A DNA stretch of 64,000 bases from assembly GCA_028554645.1 (NCBI GenBank), contig JAQOOI010000080.1, positions 310,001 through 374,000 on the forward strand. Reading direction: 5' to 3'. The first letter of the stretch is position 1. Each line of letters starts with the position of its first letter. Under the pieces are notes generated by a model. That model worked only from the letters and a program-made list of their open reading frames with translations. It was not told the origin of the DNA and did not search any database. Of the stretch, positions 46,166 to 57,500 are shown piece after piece. The stretch is from Omphalotus guepiniiformis. Lineage: Eukaryota; Basidiomycota; Agaricomycetes; Agaricales; Omphalotaceae. The translations under genes were made by a program, and so were the position numbers.

Positions 46166-46337
46166 TTTCTTGTTCTTGTGATAATGTACGGCTGAGAATG
46201 AGTATCGGGGGTACCTGATGGTGGTGGTAGGTGTGAAGAACAGAGATCGGATAAGGCTGACTCGAGTTCGTTGGAGAAGCATGAAATTGTATGAATTCGC
46301 ACGCGACTTTTTCTTGCACTGACACCGACTATTCTCT

Positions 46338-46991
46338 ATGTACTTCACTCAGTATTCAAGCATTTCTAAGATTATAATCACCGAAAACGATTACCCAGAA
46401 CTACTTCTCGAACCTAAAGAAATAGCTTCGTTCAATGAGCTTGACCCAGAGCAGCAAGAGGATACTCTCGGAGAATGGAAGGTGAGCTGGCACTTAGTAG
46501 TCCCCAAGATTCCCACTGATCCAATTCAATAGCAAATGAGACCTTTCCTTAGACAGTTTCCAATGACAACTCTCCCAGCGGACTTGTTTATTCTCGAAAA
46601 TGAGCATCCGAAAATTGTATGTTTCTATGGCTGGACCACTTCTTATGAAGATCTCTGGGAACTTGCATTGAAACGCTTCCCCGAAGCGGTTCGTCGTGCT
46701 TTGGACGGGAGACCGTCTCCTGTTGCCACAAGTGTACACGTCACTGAAAACCTTGCTGGGGTCTGCCATCTCCCAATGCTCAAACTAGAATTGGGATGGG
46801 CAGGTGTCGGCAGGTCGAACTGTCTTCCCGTGCTCAGTATATCAAGTAACTACGAGAGCGACGAAGAGAGGAAGAATATATCCACCGAAGGTATCGAGCA
46901 ACTGAAGTCCATAGTTCCTAATCTTTCGGAAAATCCGGTGTGGGTTGTCGATTATGAGAACGATTTCTGGCCGTCGGCTGTGTCTAACTAG
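46338..46991 (+). CDS. expanded two-exon family, copy D (ancestral ATG lost; new upstream ATG possible)
   Basis: Exon 1 reads SISKIIITENDYPELLLEPK to TLGEWK with donor GTGAGC, and exon 2 reads QMRPFLRQFPMTTLPADLFI, FYGWTTSYEDLWELALKR, LPMLKLELGWAGVGRSN, SSNYESDEERKNIS and PVWVVDYENDFWPSAVSN. The codon matching the ATG of copies C, F and G is ATT (46362-46364). A different ATG at 46338-46340, in frame, would add eight residues (MYFTQYSS). The stop TAG is again followed directly by GTGAGT. All other family features are intact, so expression is possible through the upstream ATG, which lies about 170 bases from the divergent TatD start. Confidence 0.7.
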
Positions 46992-47565
46992 GTGAGTTCA
47001 CTCTAATCCGTTGTAGACTATTCTCCCGGTGACTGCTTTACTTAGATGGCATTTGAACTTGCCCGCTCTAATTCACTTCGTCTCAAACTGCTTTCTTGAT
47101 TGCTGTCGCTGTTCTCGTTCCTGTATTCCTCAAAGTGTACCTGTTTTAGCTCTGTTTACAATCGTCACTCATTACTATCTGATAGCTCTCTGAGTAGCAC
47201 CTCCTTCAGACTCACCCTATCGCTCAGCAGATTGCTATTCCTCTTATTTCCCTCAATTGTACCTGTCTTGGGGCAAAATGTCAACACTGAGCACCGAGCT
47301 TTCCGCCGCAGCTTTCACCACCTCCCTCCGGTCATACTACTTAGCACGAGCTCCTCATTCAGAGGAGATAGCTGGAAAGACGGGCTTTCAAATCTCCCGG
47401 TTACACGATTTGTACACAGTTTCGTTATATCACATTCAACCGATACCGTACGACGAATGCCAAGAGTCAAGACCTGTACAGGCGAAAGATTTACGTATTT
47501 AATTCCCGACTCAGTCAACTCTGACCAGACTCTGACTATACCCTCACAACGCTCAGTATTCAAGC

Positions 47566-48195
47566 ATTTCTAAGATTATAATCACCGAAAACGATTACCC
47601 AGAACTACTTCTCGAACCTAAAGAAATAGCTTCGTTCAATGAGCTTGACCCAGAGCAGCAAGAGGATACTCTCGGAGAATGGAAGGTGAGCTGGCATTTA
47701 GTAGTCCCCAAGATTCCCATTGATCCAATTCAGTAGCAAATGAGACCTTTCCTTAGACAATTTCCAATGACTACTCTCCCAGCGGACTTGTTTATTCTCG
47801 ATTATGAGCATCCGAAAATTGTATGTTTCTACGGCTGGACCACTTCTTACAAGGTTCTCTGTGAACTTGCGTTGAAAAGCTACCCTGAAGCCGTTGCTCC
47901 TGGTAGGAACGGGTCACCATCTCCTGTCTTCACAAGTGTACAGGTCACCAAAATCCTTGCTGGGGTCTGTGGTCTTGGAACACTCAAACTAGAATTGGGA
48001 TGGGCAGGTGCCGGCAGCTCCAATTGTCTTCCCGTGCTCAGTATATCAAGTAACTACGAGAGCGACGAGGAGAGGAAGGATATATCTACCGAAGGGATCG
48101 AGAAATTGAAGTCTATAGTTCCTAATCTGTCGGAAAATCCGGTGTGGGTTGTCGATTATGAGAACGATTTCTGGCCGCCAGCTGTGTCTGACTAG
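47566..48195 (+). pseudogene. expanded two-exon family, copy E (tandem duplicate of D, no start codon)
   Basis: Exon 1 and its 15-base upstream context (CTCAGTATTCAAGCATTTCT) are almost identical to copy D, so D and E are tandem duplicates about 1.2 kb apart. The start is the same ATT, but here the upstream frame meets a stop before any ATG. Translation could begin only inside exon 2 (M at 47740). Exon 2 is open to its end and carries changes not seen elsewhere: LCELALKSYPEAVAPGRNGS, VQVTKILAGVCGLGTLKLEL and GWAGAGSSN. The stop TAG is followed by GTGAGT. It is either a pseudogene or a copy using a non-ATG or internal start. Confidence 0.6.
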
Positions 48196-48833
48196 GTGAG
48201 TTTCCTCTAATCCTTTGTATGCTCAAATCCTGACCAGCTTTCTACACGGTAGTGAACTTGCCCTTTGAATCTGTCTATTGAATTCATCACTCGTCATCTG
48301 ATGGTGTAGCCCTCGTTTCAGACTCATCCTATCATTACTCCTCAAAGTAGTACGGATCATCTACTTATTCCACGAGTGTATACATCACTCAGCCTTGCCG
48401 ACATTTGTGAGCTCCCAATGCTAACACTTGAATTGGGATGAACTGGTCTTCATGAGTTCAGTTGTCCCCGATGGTGCCTCCTTGAGACCAATGAGCAAGT
48501 AGGTGTATACCGGCGGAGGAGACTCAAAATTTGTCCTCGTTTGTCAATCGATCTAGCGTAGGTCCGACTCACCAAGTTGTCGATACCAGAATTTGTTTGA
48601 ACTTTGATTAGGGTTCATTCTGCTTGAGTGCTTTACACAGGTGAGAAGACCTCTAGGATTGCGATTCTCTGTGTGTAATGCATTTCCTTCCTTCCGTGAA
48701 CATGAAGCAAACATTCAGGAGTTACATGACTCCATTTATTCCACGGATCATCTCTAAGAACATACAACGGTAGAAGTACAAGAAACAACTTGAGCACATA
48801 TATAGCAATGTGCAAAAAAGACTTGGAGGCTGT
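48196..48833. other. decayed 3' flank of a family copy
   Basis: The first about 150 bases match the downstream flank of copies C and F (GCTCAAATCCTGACCAGCTT and neighbours). Near 48390-48450 there is a short decayed fragment of exon 2 (GACATTTGTGAGCTCCCAATGC TAACACTTGAATTGGGATGAAC, cf. '...LPMLxLELGW'), possibly an eighth copy reduced to a remnant. No gene is supported. Confidence 0.4.
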
Positions 48834-50050
48834 TCAATTCGCAGCAGCAGCCTGAGCATGCTGAAAGTTGCTTGACATTAGCACACATGGTCCGGCATTA
48901 TATGCAGGCAAACTTACCTCCTCGGCAGCCTCGGGGTTAAACCAGGGAACTTTCTGCATGACCTTACAAAGTGCTTGATGGTGCGTCAAGATCCTTGCAA
49001 AAGCAGCGAACAGGGTCGGGTTGAGTTTGATGTCGTCAAGGGGTTTTGCAAGAACAGAAAACGATTTTGCTACAAGCTCTTCTTCGGATATCTTGAACAG
49101 ACAATGCGGATCCTCGCCAAATGGGAAGGAGGGCTCGGTTTTTGGCTCATCCTCTTCATTTTGTGGCCCTTTTTTAGACTGAGAGCGTGTTACTGGCCCC
49201 TTTTTGCGTGCATGGATGGAGAAGAAGTCGGGAGACACATTGTCATTTCTGTACTCCGCAACCATGAAATAAGGACCAGCAATCACAAACGCGTGGATGG
49301 TAAATACATCCCCGAGCTCGAAATGTGCGTGTGCGTGCTGTGCCTGAGTAGTTACTTGATCCAGTGCTTGCATTACTGAGTCTCCAGCCAATTTCCTCCC
49401 TTCTTCAGTGAACCACCCCCCTCCAACCATTTTAAGCCTTTTTAGTTCAGCCCAGAACACCAATTTCTTCCTCGGAGTGTCATCTGTGGCTATGACTACA
49501 GTGTCAGGTACCTTATAACGGATTGAAGTATCACCCCTTGCATTCTCATATGTATGATCCAAGGTATACTGGGAACAAACCAGTGCAGAGATTTGAGGAT
49601 CTTTGGTGTCATCCTGAACACAAGATGAGAAGCCATTGAAAATTATGTCCCACAGAGGGTATAACTGTGACTCGAAACAATTATCTGCCTCAGCAATATC
49701 ACATAGCACGACAAGGTCTCGTTTGAACTACTTTTCTCCTATACAAATGTAGTTCTGCAAAGTTATAGATGAATATATTGAATGCCTGGGACAACACAGC
49801 AACAAGGCAACACACCGGATGTTTTGAATCAGCGAGCTAAAAGAGTACAGAATATCATGATCAGCCCCCATGAGATATTTTCATTGCCAAAGCTGAGAAG
49901 AAAACATACCATTGCCATGGAGTTGTAGAAGTTATTGTGGGCTCTACTGCAAGGATTGCAGCGCTTATAACTTATGAACTGTACCCAGCGATCAGTGCCA
50001 TAAGCAGAAACCTCATAAGATTGCCACAGATCTTCGCCACAGATGTCAGC
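48834..50050 (-). pseudogene. PD-(D/E)XK nuclease-like protein of agaricomycete type, 5' part disrupted
   Basis: The main open part (49709 to 48834) reads VLCDIAEADNCFESQLYPLW, ALVCSQYTLDHTYENARGD, then KVPDTVVIATDD with LVFWAELKRLK about 15 residues later. A Pro-Asp followed by E-x-K at that spacing is the PD-(D/E)XK nuclease signature, and QALDQVTTQAQHAHAHF may be the next helix. A 57-nt in-frame intron precedes the last HAQAAAAN. Upstream exons are visible (EDLWQSYEVSAYGTDRWVQF, NPCSRAHNNFYNSMAM, LADSKHP, NYICIGEK), but the join gives TAG at 49728-49730 in frame, and another TGA lies further up. I read it as a degraded member of a family abundant in mushrooms; a shorter product from an internal start remains possible. 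Confidence 0.55.
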
Positions 50051-50470
50051 TCATGATTGTTTCGAGCTTCTGCCAAGAAGTGCCACTGCAAAAGTCGTGG
50101 GTAGCCGTGAACGTTTGAGCAACTAATTTTCGCCAAAATTGGTTAGCAATTGAATGCTTAGTTGTCCTTACCATTGTTTGGGCATCTCTAGTCCTTTTGC
50201 CACGAAGATATGATCTTCTTTTGTTCAAACTTCAGGGCCCTTGAACAACAGAGTCGTCGCTAATTTGTCGGGAAACAAGGAGGTGCATAACTCACACTAA
50301 ATAGATGACTTCCCAACATCATTTATGATCATATTGCCACATGACAGCACCTACGACGCTGAGCGCTGACATTTTGTTCTCTTGTTCTCCTGCAGGATCT
50401 TTTGTTTTAGGATTCACGGTAGGACAACGATATGACCGATCTTCCCATCCAAACAATCACGTGAGTGAGC

Positions 50471-50476
50471 TATAAA
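50471..50476 (+). promoter_or_regulatory. probable TATA box of family copy F
   Basis: TATAAA in the context GAGCTATAAAAGCC, 82 bases upstream of the copy F ATG, a usual distance for fungal core promoters. Position and motif only. Confidence 0.45.
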
Positions 50477-50552
50477 AGCCACGGCCCACGGCAATAATAG
50501 TTACATATACAACAGCTAGTAGCTATTCCCCACTTCACTCGGTAAGCCAAGC

Positions 50553-51185
50553 ATGGCTAAGACTATCACCGCAAACGATTATCCAGAACTATTTCTCGAA
50601 CCTAAAGAAATAGCCAAGTTCAATAGGCTCACCCCAATCCAGCAAGAAAACGCTCTCAGAGAATGGAAGGTGAGCGCTTGAGCGTTGGTCTTCAACCACT
50701 TGGTTCCCATTGACCCAATTTGATAGCAAATGAGACCTTTCCTTAAACAATTTCCAATGACAACTCTCCCAGCGGAATTATCTTATCACGAAAATAAGGA
50801 TCCGGAAATTCAATGTTTCTACGGCTGGACCACTTCATATGAAGTTCTCTGGGAACTTGCATTGAAACGCTTCCCCGAAGCGGTTCGTCGTGCTTTGGAC
50901 GGGAGACCGTCTCCTGTTGCCACAAATGTACACGTCACTGAAAACCTTGCTAAAGTCTGCCATCTCCCAATGCTCAAACTAAAATTGGGATGGGCAGGTG
51001 CCTGCATGTCCCAGTGCCTTCCCGTGCTCACTGTATCAAGTAACTACAAGAGTGACGAGGAGAGGAACAATATATCTACCGAAGGGATTGAGAAATTGAA
51101 GTCCCTAGTTCCTAATCTGTCGGAAAATCCGGTGTGGGTTGTCGATTATCAGAACGATTTCTGGCCGCCGGCTATGTCTGACTAG
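50553..51185 (+). CDS. expanded two-exon family, copy F (intact)
   Basis: Start ATG at 50553-50555 in AAGCATGGC. Exon 1 is MAKTITANDYPELFLEPKEI to NALREWK with donor GTGAGC; exon 2 is QMRPFLKQFPMTTLPAELSY, CFYGWTTSYEVLWELALKRF, LPMLKLKLGWAGACMSQ, VSSNYKSDEERNNIS and PVWVVDYQNDFWPPAMSD. It ends TAG followed directly by GTGAGT. It has a plausible TATA box and no defects, so it is the best candidate for an expressed family member. It is the inverted near-copy of C, and the similarity extends past the gene on both sides. No known domain is recognised. Confidence 0.82.
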
Positions 51186-51800
51186 GTGAGTTTCTTCTAA
51201 TCCTTTGTATGCTCAAATCCTGACCAGCTTTATACAGGGTAGTGAACTTGCTCCTCTATATGTTTCTCAAATCAATTGCTTTGTTGCTTGCTTTCGCTGC
51301 TCTTGTCCCTGTTCTACTCCAAGTGTACCTGTTTTAGATCTGTCTATTGAAATTTTAAACGGATTCATCGCTCGTCATCTAATGGCATAGTCGCTCCTTC
51401 AGACTCACCGAGTCAACGCTGAGCGCTGAGCGCTGAGCCCTGGAGTGGAGCTTTTCGCTTCATCTTTCACCACCAATACCATAAGACAGTCAATGAGTAT
51501 AGGTCGTGGGGTTACTGTCAAGCCTGAACGCGCAAGAAAGAAATGAAGTCCTGCGATTCACTCATTCCGTCACAAAGTTTAAAAAACAAAATCCACATTA
51601 AGATATTATGTACCACATTGAACATGCATGTGTGTTCGTAGTAAAGGTTTGACATCTGAACGGCGAACAAATGAGGGAGAAACGATAAAAAGGTCTTTTC
51701 GTAGTCGCGACCATGGACGAAGAGAAAGAGGAGAGGAACATAAACAAAAAGACATCTTGGGTGATTTGAAATCCCTCCTTCACCTACACACCCATTCGGA
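51186..51800. repeat. segmental-duplication flank of copy F (inverted match to 39088-39502)
   Basis: The 3' flank of copy F matches the reverse complement of the 3' flank of copy C: GCTCAAATCCTGACCAGCTT, then CAATTGCTTTGTTGCTTGCTTTCG-like sequence, and at 51640-51785 CGATAAAAAGGTCTTTTCGT and ATCTTGGGTGATTTGAAATCC. With the genes, the duplicated segments are about 1.1-1.3 kb in inverted orientation, 10 kb apart. Some internal segments differ by indels. Confidence 0.7.
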
Positions 51801-51892
51801 CACTTCGTTCGAAAAAAAAAAAACATTTCTACTGCACCAAAAACACAGGAACACTTAGACTGCACGACGAGGTCGTCTTGACATTCACTATT

Positions 51893-52660
51893 CACTTCCT
51901 ACTCCCCATCTGACCACTCGTTCTGGAACGTAGAGAGCGAAGCAAGATGGAACTTGAACCACCATCAAGACAGTATTTTCTTTCCGGGGGTGCGACGATC
52001 TTGACCTAAAACGGTGTAAGAAACGGAACATGTTAGAAAGACTAACCTTGACAAACCTTCATGCTCGCCGGCGACAGGGAAGTGAGTTCCATTTGCACAC
52101 GGTCAGCAAAATACCAGAGAACATGGTGGTAGTGCGGGAGAGAACGACGTTTCCGTAGAGGTCACGATGAATGATCACACTTGAAGATGGAGTTGTAGGT
52201 CGCCTCGTGGATACCAGCAGCTTCAAGACCGAGGAAAGCGGGCTGGAAGAGAGCGTTGGGAGCGCGGAATCTAAGAACGAACTTTGTCAACAAAATGCAA
52301 AGTAAAAAAAATGTTGGTACACATATCGCTCGTTTCCGATGGCAATAACGCACAGGCAATTCAGCAGTCTGAAGCTCCTGCTTTAAAAGAAGGGCAAAAT
52401 AGCAGAGCTTCATGACGTCACGAACGATTTCACGCTCCATCAAGTTCCTGATTTGAAAAGTCAGTCCAGTCACGTCTAGCCAGGTCAAGGCGGAGAATAG
52501 TGTGGGGAAGGGCAAAACCTTCGTATATGGTACAACGCGGGTGACACCGTCACCAGAGTCGAAAGCGATACCCGTGGTACGACCTGAGGCGTACAGGGAG
52601 AGCACAGGGCGACGTAGAAGGGGCGGGCGAGAGTCGTGTTCTATACACAAGAGTCACTGC
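51893..52660 (-). pseudogene. actin pseudogene fragment (C-terminal half, frameshifted, introns kept)
   Basis: Actin blocks appear in order on the minus strand but in shifting frames: RPFYVA then [48 protein letters not shown] with VIAIGNER, FRAPNALFQPAFLGLEAAGI, HEATYNSIFKCD, RDLYGNVVLSRTTTMFSGI, LSPASMK-like, then KIVAPPERKYC and GGSSILL. Several frameshifts and the missing N-terminal half exclude a working actin. An intron between NER and FRAP and one before KIVAPP are still recognisable, so this arose by DNA duplication rather than from an mRNA copy. The breakpoint is near 52650, next to short CCTACACACA/GAGTC repeats. Confidence 0.88.
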
Positions 52661-52942
52661 ACCCTACACACAAGAGCCAAGCTCTTTACGCGAGAGTCAA
52701 CCCTACACACAGAGATACATGAATCGGAAGACGAACTGAGGACGACACGAGCCGCGGTGTCAAACCTTGTGCGAGAGTTGGTCTTCTCAATGAATGAGTT
52801 GACGGAGGTCGTAGTGGCGCATCTTTCGACATATGGTAGCAGACTCAGCAGACTCAGAACTCGAGGGGAAGACCTACACCAGCTTGATCCTGCTTCATTG
52901 TAATTGTCTGTGTCTGTAAGAATCGTGGTTGGGGATGTTATA
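52661..52942. other. spacer with short CACACAAGAGTCA-type repeats
   Basis: Immediately beyond the actin breakpoint, ACACAAGAG and ACGCGAGAGTCAACCCTACACACAG-like motifs recur in about 60 bases. No gene is supported. The right end abuts the TA duplication of the next element. Confidence 0.35.
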
Positions 52943-54478
52943 CAGTTGGGGACAGTCAAAGTCGACAATTTTAAAGATCCATTTCTTGGTAATCACGGAG
53001 TGGCCGGAATCGGTAGTAAACTGTATAGAGAGTATCTTTACGCTATTTAGATGAACTTTCATTGAGCGGATTTCCCTCAAAGTAAAATTTATTTTTGTGA
53101 CCCCAAAAATTTGGCCGGTCACCCAAAAAAATCGAGAAAATATTGAAAAAATGCGGAAACGTCTCATTTCATCAAGTAAGTCATGAATCCAATCTAAAGT
53201 AGGTAGAAGAATGCGGAGTTTGTGTCCCAAAAAGGAAAGAAGATGTTGTGCGGCGGCATTGTATCGTGCACCCACTGTTACGAATGTTTTCTTTTTTCAT
53301 CTTATCTCATTGTTTGTACATATAGACACTTTTATTATCAGTAGATAACATTGTAAGTTATAGATCTAGGGTTATATTAAATACATACGTATGTAGCATG
53401 ATGATCGAGATCAAGCATGTAGACCTCAAGGCGATCACGATCATTAATGAAGTACTTGAGGCGATCGAACTCATGGTAGACACACGGTGTATTAGTCAAG
53501 GGTTATAGCCCAGGGTTTAGGGTTTTATTTACGTATATAATAAGTCCGCTTAGGTAGATATTTCTTTAGCTTCAATCTTGTCAATAACTCCTCGAGTTTA
53601 GACTTGTACTTAGCATACTTCCTTGTATCGTCTCTTTTCTCAATTTCACTTTCTGCTTTTCTCTTACTCGTGTGAAACTAAGATCATTGTGTTTGGTTAT
53701 TTGAGTTTGATAACTCGAGTCGCTGACACCCACAACAAAATTTTGCCCCTTCCAACCATGAGGATCGTCGTCGGCACACAAAAAACGCAAATATAATATC
53801 GCTGGTCTCAAGAATCAGCACGAAAATTCATCTGTAAAGAAAAAGTTGATTCACCTTCCTCTCCATACTTGAAAAGTTTAATTGTGAACTGAATCCAATA
53901 GTAGAAATGGTATGGATTTCATTCTCTCAGCATTGATGATTTCACTTATTTTGAATTTCGAAGCACTGGGGATCAGTCAAGTACAGATACAGGGAGACTC
54001 CAAAAAGACCTTCGCTGAAGCAAGATAGCGGCTTTTCAGTACCTGGATCCATGTCCGGTTGAAGAAAATCACAGGTTTTTGACCCTTATTGGCGGTTTAT
54101 GAGTGCTTAGCGTCGCGCTAGCTTTTTCGCAATACATGGTTGCCCACCGGGGCGATGCTTCGGGCTAAATACGTGCGAGTCTCACGAGAAACCTAAGCGA
54201 TTGGATTTAGTGCTTAGTGCTTATTGATTATCACTGACCGGTAGGGCCGCAGATGGGCAGTTTGGCAGCAAAAGTGTCATAGGGCAATCTCCGGGTAGTA
54301 CTGATTTTGACAAAAAATTTGGCCGTTTTCAAAAAGTCGTGGGAAAAACTTCGGAGGTTGATTTTTGAACGTATCTCAATGTCCTGAGTTCAAATCCGGT
54401 CACCTTTTTACCTAAAAATGCCTATTTCGGCCCCCATCAGGGATTTATCAAATTGTCGACTTTGACTGTCCCCAACTG
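52943..54478. mobile_element. Tc1/mariner-type inverted-repeat element, non-autonomous or decayed, with a nested solo LTR
   Basis: Its ends are an inverted repeat of about 30 bases beginning CAGTTGGGGACAGTCAAAGT, with the reverse complement at 54449-54478. TA lies directly outside both ends (52941-52942 and 54479-54480), as expected for the TA target duplication of Tc1/mariner elements. Without the inserted LTR and its duplication it would be about 1.08 kb. I see no transposase frame or DDE/D-type motif; the longest frames have no recognisable domain. It is best read as a non-autonomous or degraded copy. Confidence 0.75.
53276..53728. mobile_element. solo LTR of a retrotransposon, 453 bases
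   Basis: The sequence starts TGTTACGAATG and ends GTCGCTGACA, the canonical TG...CA LTR ends. It is flanked by a perfect 5-base target duplication CCCAC (53271-53275 and 53729-53733). There is no internal region or second LTR, so it is a solo LTR left by recombination. It lies wholly inside the TA-flanked element, so it inserted later. Confidence 0.8.
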
Positions 54479-54567
54479 TAGTACATCCTGGGCATGGCCT
54501 CAGTAGGGAAGCCGTGGCGGAGGTTGTGCACAAGCAGCGGATACAGCTTCGTGCGAGGGCGCATTTA

Positions 54568-57500
54568 CACTGGGCCCGATAAAGCATAGTTCCCATGACA
54601 TTATGTGAGAAATATGCTGATAATATTTTGAGAATTATTAATGTAAGTCTTGAGATTTATCAAAAACTTATTTAAAAAAAAATTTCTTAGAGTTATAATA
54701 TATCTACCATACTTCTACAGTAAGTTCCAGAGGGTAGTATGGTATCTTGAGAGTGTGACAAATTGTCACAATGTAAGTCTTCCATTAGTCCACCAAGAAT
54801 TATGGAAGTCTTATTTTAAAAAAATATTATTATAAATTTCTTTGGCTATATACTGGATTTACACTATACATATGGGAGTATATATCTCTTGCACTGCATA
54901 TGCCTTACAGTCAAGATATCTCCAGGAACAATCTAATAGAATAATAAAAAACACATGTAATTCTATACTGATCTAAACAATAAATATCATTTCAGTTTCT
55001 AGGGAAGTATTGAAAATTCATTTGCATAGTTTCAGGAATCTATATATAAGTAATATACATAGTATCATCATATTCTCATGAAATTCTCATGAAAGTATTG
55101 ATATTAGATTATAATACTTTCAGAGAAATATTGAATGTTAGTTTGCATAATTCCACAGATACATTGAAAAGTGGTTTACATGGTATCAACATAAATCTGA
55201 TAAAGTATTGATTTGTAATTCACATACTGTTATCATACCTCTAGAGAGAAGTATTTAATGATGGTTTACATAGTTTCAGAAATATATTCAAATTTAATCC
55301 ATAGAATTACTATGAATTTAGAAAAGTATTAATGATAATTGGCATTATGATTGTTTTAGAGAAATATTGAAAGTTGATTTGTACAGTTTCAGTGATCCAT
55401 TCAAAGGTTGTATTATACATAGTATTAGTATTTCCAGAAAGATCTTGATACTGGATTATGATAGTTTTAGAGAAGAATTGAATGTTAGTATGATAACTCT
55501 AGAGATACATATAAAAGTAGCATAGAATAAAAATAAATCTAGAGAAGTACTGAAGTATATTCCATATACTGCCACTATACTTCCAGAGAAGTAGTATTAT
55601 TGAATTATCATATTTTCAGAGAGGTATTAGATGATAGTTTACATAGTCCTAGTGGTTTCCATAGATTTACAATAATTTTAGGGAAGTATTCAAATAAAAT
55701 CAGCATTGTTTCAGAGAAATATTGAAGGTTGATTTGTATAGTTTCAGTTACTCAAAGGTTGTATTATACATAGTATTAGTATTTTCAGAAAAACCTTGAT
55801 ACTGGATTATGATAATTTTAGAAAAGAATTGAATGTTAATTTGATAACTCCAGAGATACATATAGAAGTGGTTTACACAGTATCAACATAAATCTGGAGA
55901 AGTGTTAGTATGTGATTCTTCCATTTTCACACTTTCAGAGAAGTATTAATTATTAGTTTGCATAATTCCACAGAAGTATTAATATGTGGTCTACATAATG
56001 TCATCATGTCTTAATATCACAGTTCAGAGAAGTATATTAGTTTGCCTAGTTCCAGAGATATACTCACAAGTAAAACCATAGTATTATCATAATTTCAGAG
56101 AAATATTGATAATAAATTGTAATGGTTTCAAGAAAGAATAATAGTTTGCATAGTTTCAGATATATATTCAAAAGTGATTTCTGTAAAATCACCATAATTT
56201 TAGGGAAGTATTAATATTGGATTTTCACAAGTCCAGAATAATATTCAATATCAGTTTGCATAACATCACAGAAGTATTAATATGCAGTCTACATAGTACC
56301 AGCATAAGTCAATAAAGATATTGATATTGAATTACCATAGTTCCAGTGAAGTATTGAATATTAGATTGCATAATTTTAAGATACTATTTGAAAGTTGTTT
56401 CCATAGTATTACTATACTTTCAGAAAAGTATTAACATTGAATGATAATAGTGTCAGAGAAGTAGTGAAATGTGATCTACATAGTGTTACCATAGTTCAAG
56501 AAAATTATGGATATGTTATTTACATAGTGTTATTGTAGTGTCAGAGAAGTATTGATATTGAATTATCACAATTCCAGGGAGGTAGCATCATCTAGCAATA
56601 TCTAGCATCAGCTGGCATCAGCTAGCACCACCTATCAGTAGCTGGCATCAGCTAGCACCACCTATCAGTAGCTGGCATTAGCTAGCAGCAGCTATCAGCA
56701 TCTGTCAGGAGCTGACATCAGCTGACACCAGCTGGCAGGACCTGGGAGCAGCTAGCATTAGCTGATACCAGCTGGCACCAACTAGCACCAGCAGCTGACA
56801 TCAGTGGACATCAGCTAGCATTAGCTGGCATCAGGTGAGAGCAGCTAGCAGCAGCTCAAATCATCTAGCAGCAGCTGACATTGGCTGAGACTGGCTAGGA
56901 GCAACAAGCAGCAGCTGGCATGAGCTAGCAGCAGCTAACAGTATCTATTAGCAGCTCATATCATATAGCAGCAGCTCACAGTATCTATCAGCAGCTCATA
57001 TCATATAGCACCAGCTGACATTAGATGACATCAGCTGACATCAGCTCAAATTGTCTGGCAGCAGCTGGCCTCAGCTGACATCAGGTAGCAGAAGCTAGGA
57101 GCAGTGCACATCAGCTAATGTCATGTGGCAGCAGGTGGCATTAGCTAGCAGCAGCTAACATCAGCTCAAATCATCTAGCAGCAGCTGACATTAGCTGACA
57201 CCTGCAAGCAGAAGCTACAAGCTGTGCATATCAGCTGGCATCAACTGATACCTGCTAGCAGGAGCTAGGAGCAGTGCACATTAGCTGGCACCAGCTGACA
57301 CTAGCTAGCAAGAGCTAGGAGCAGTGCACCTCAGCTGATGTGGTCTGGCAGCAGCTGGCATCAGCTAGTAGCAGCTAACATCAGCTCAAATCATCTGGCA
57401 GCAGCTGACATCAGCTTAAATCACCTGGCAGCAGCTGGCATCAGCTGGCATCAGCTGGCAGTAGCTGTCATCAGCTAGCTGTCATCAGCTAGCTGTAGTT

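Noticed and set aside
54650..54835. 61-codon frame near the left tip of the palindrome, with its complement at 62640-62825
   Set aside because: Present only because the arms are identical; Lys/Phe/Tyr-rich from AT-rich DNA, with no domain. Useful as a marker of symmetry, not as a gene.
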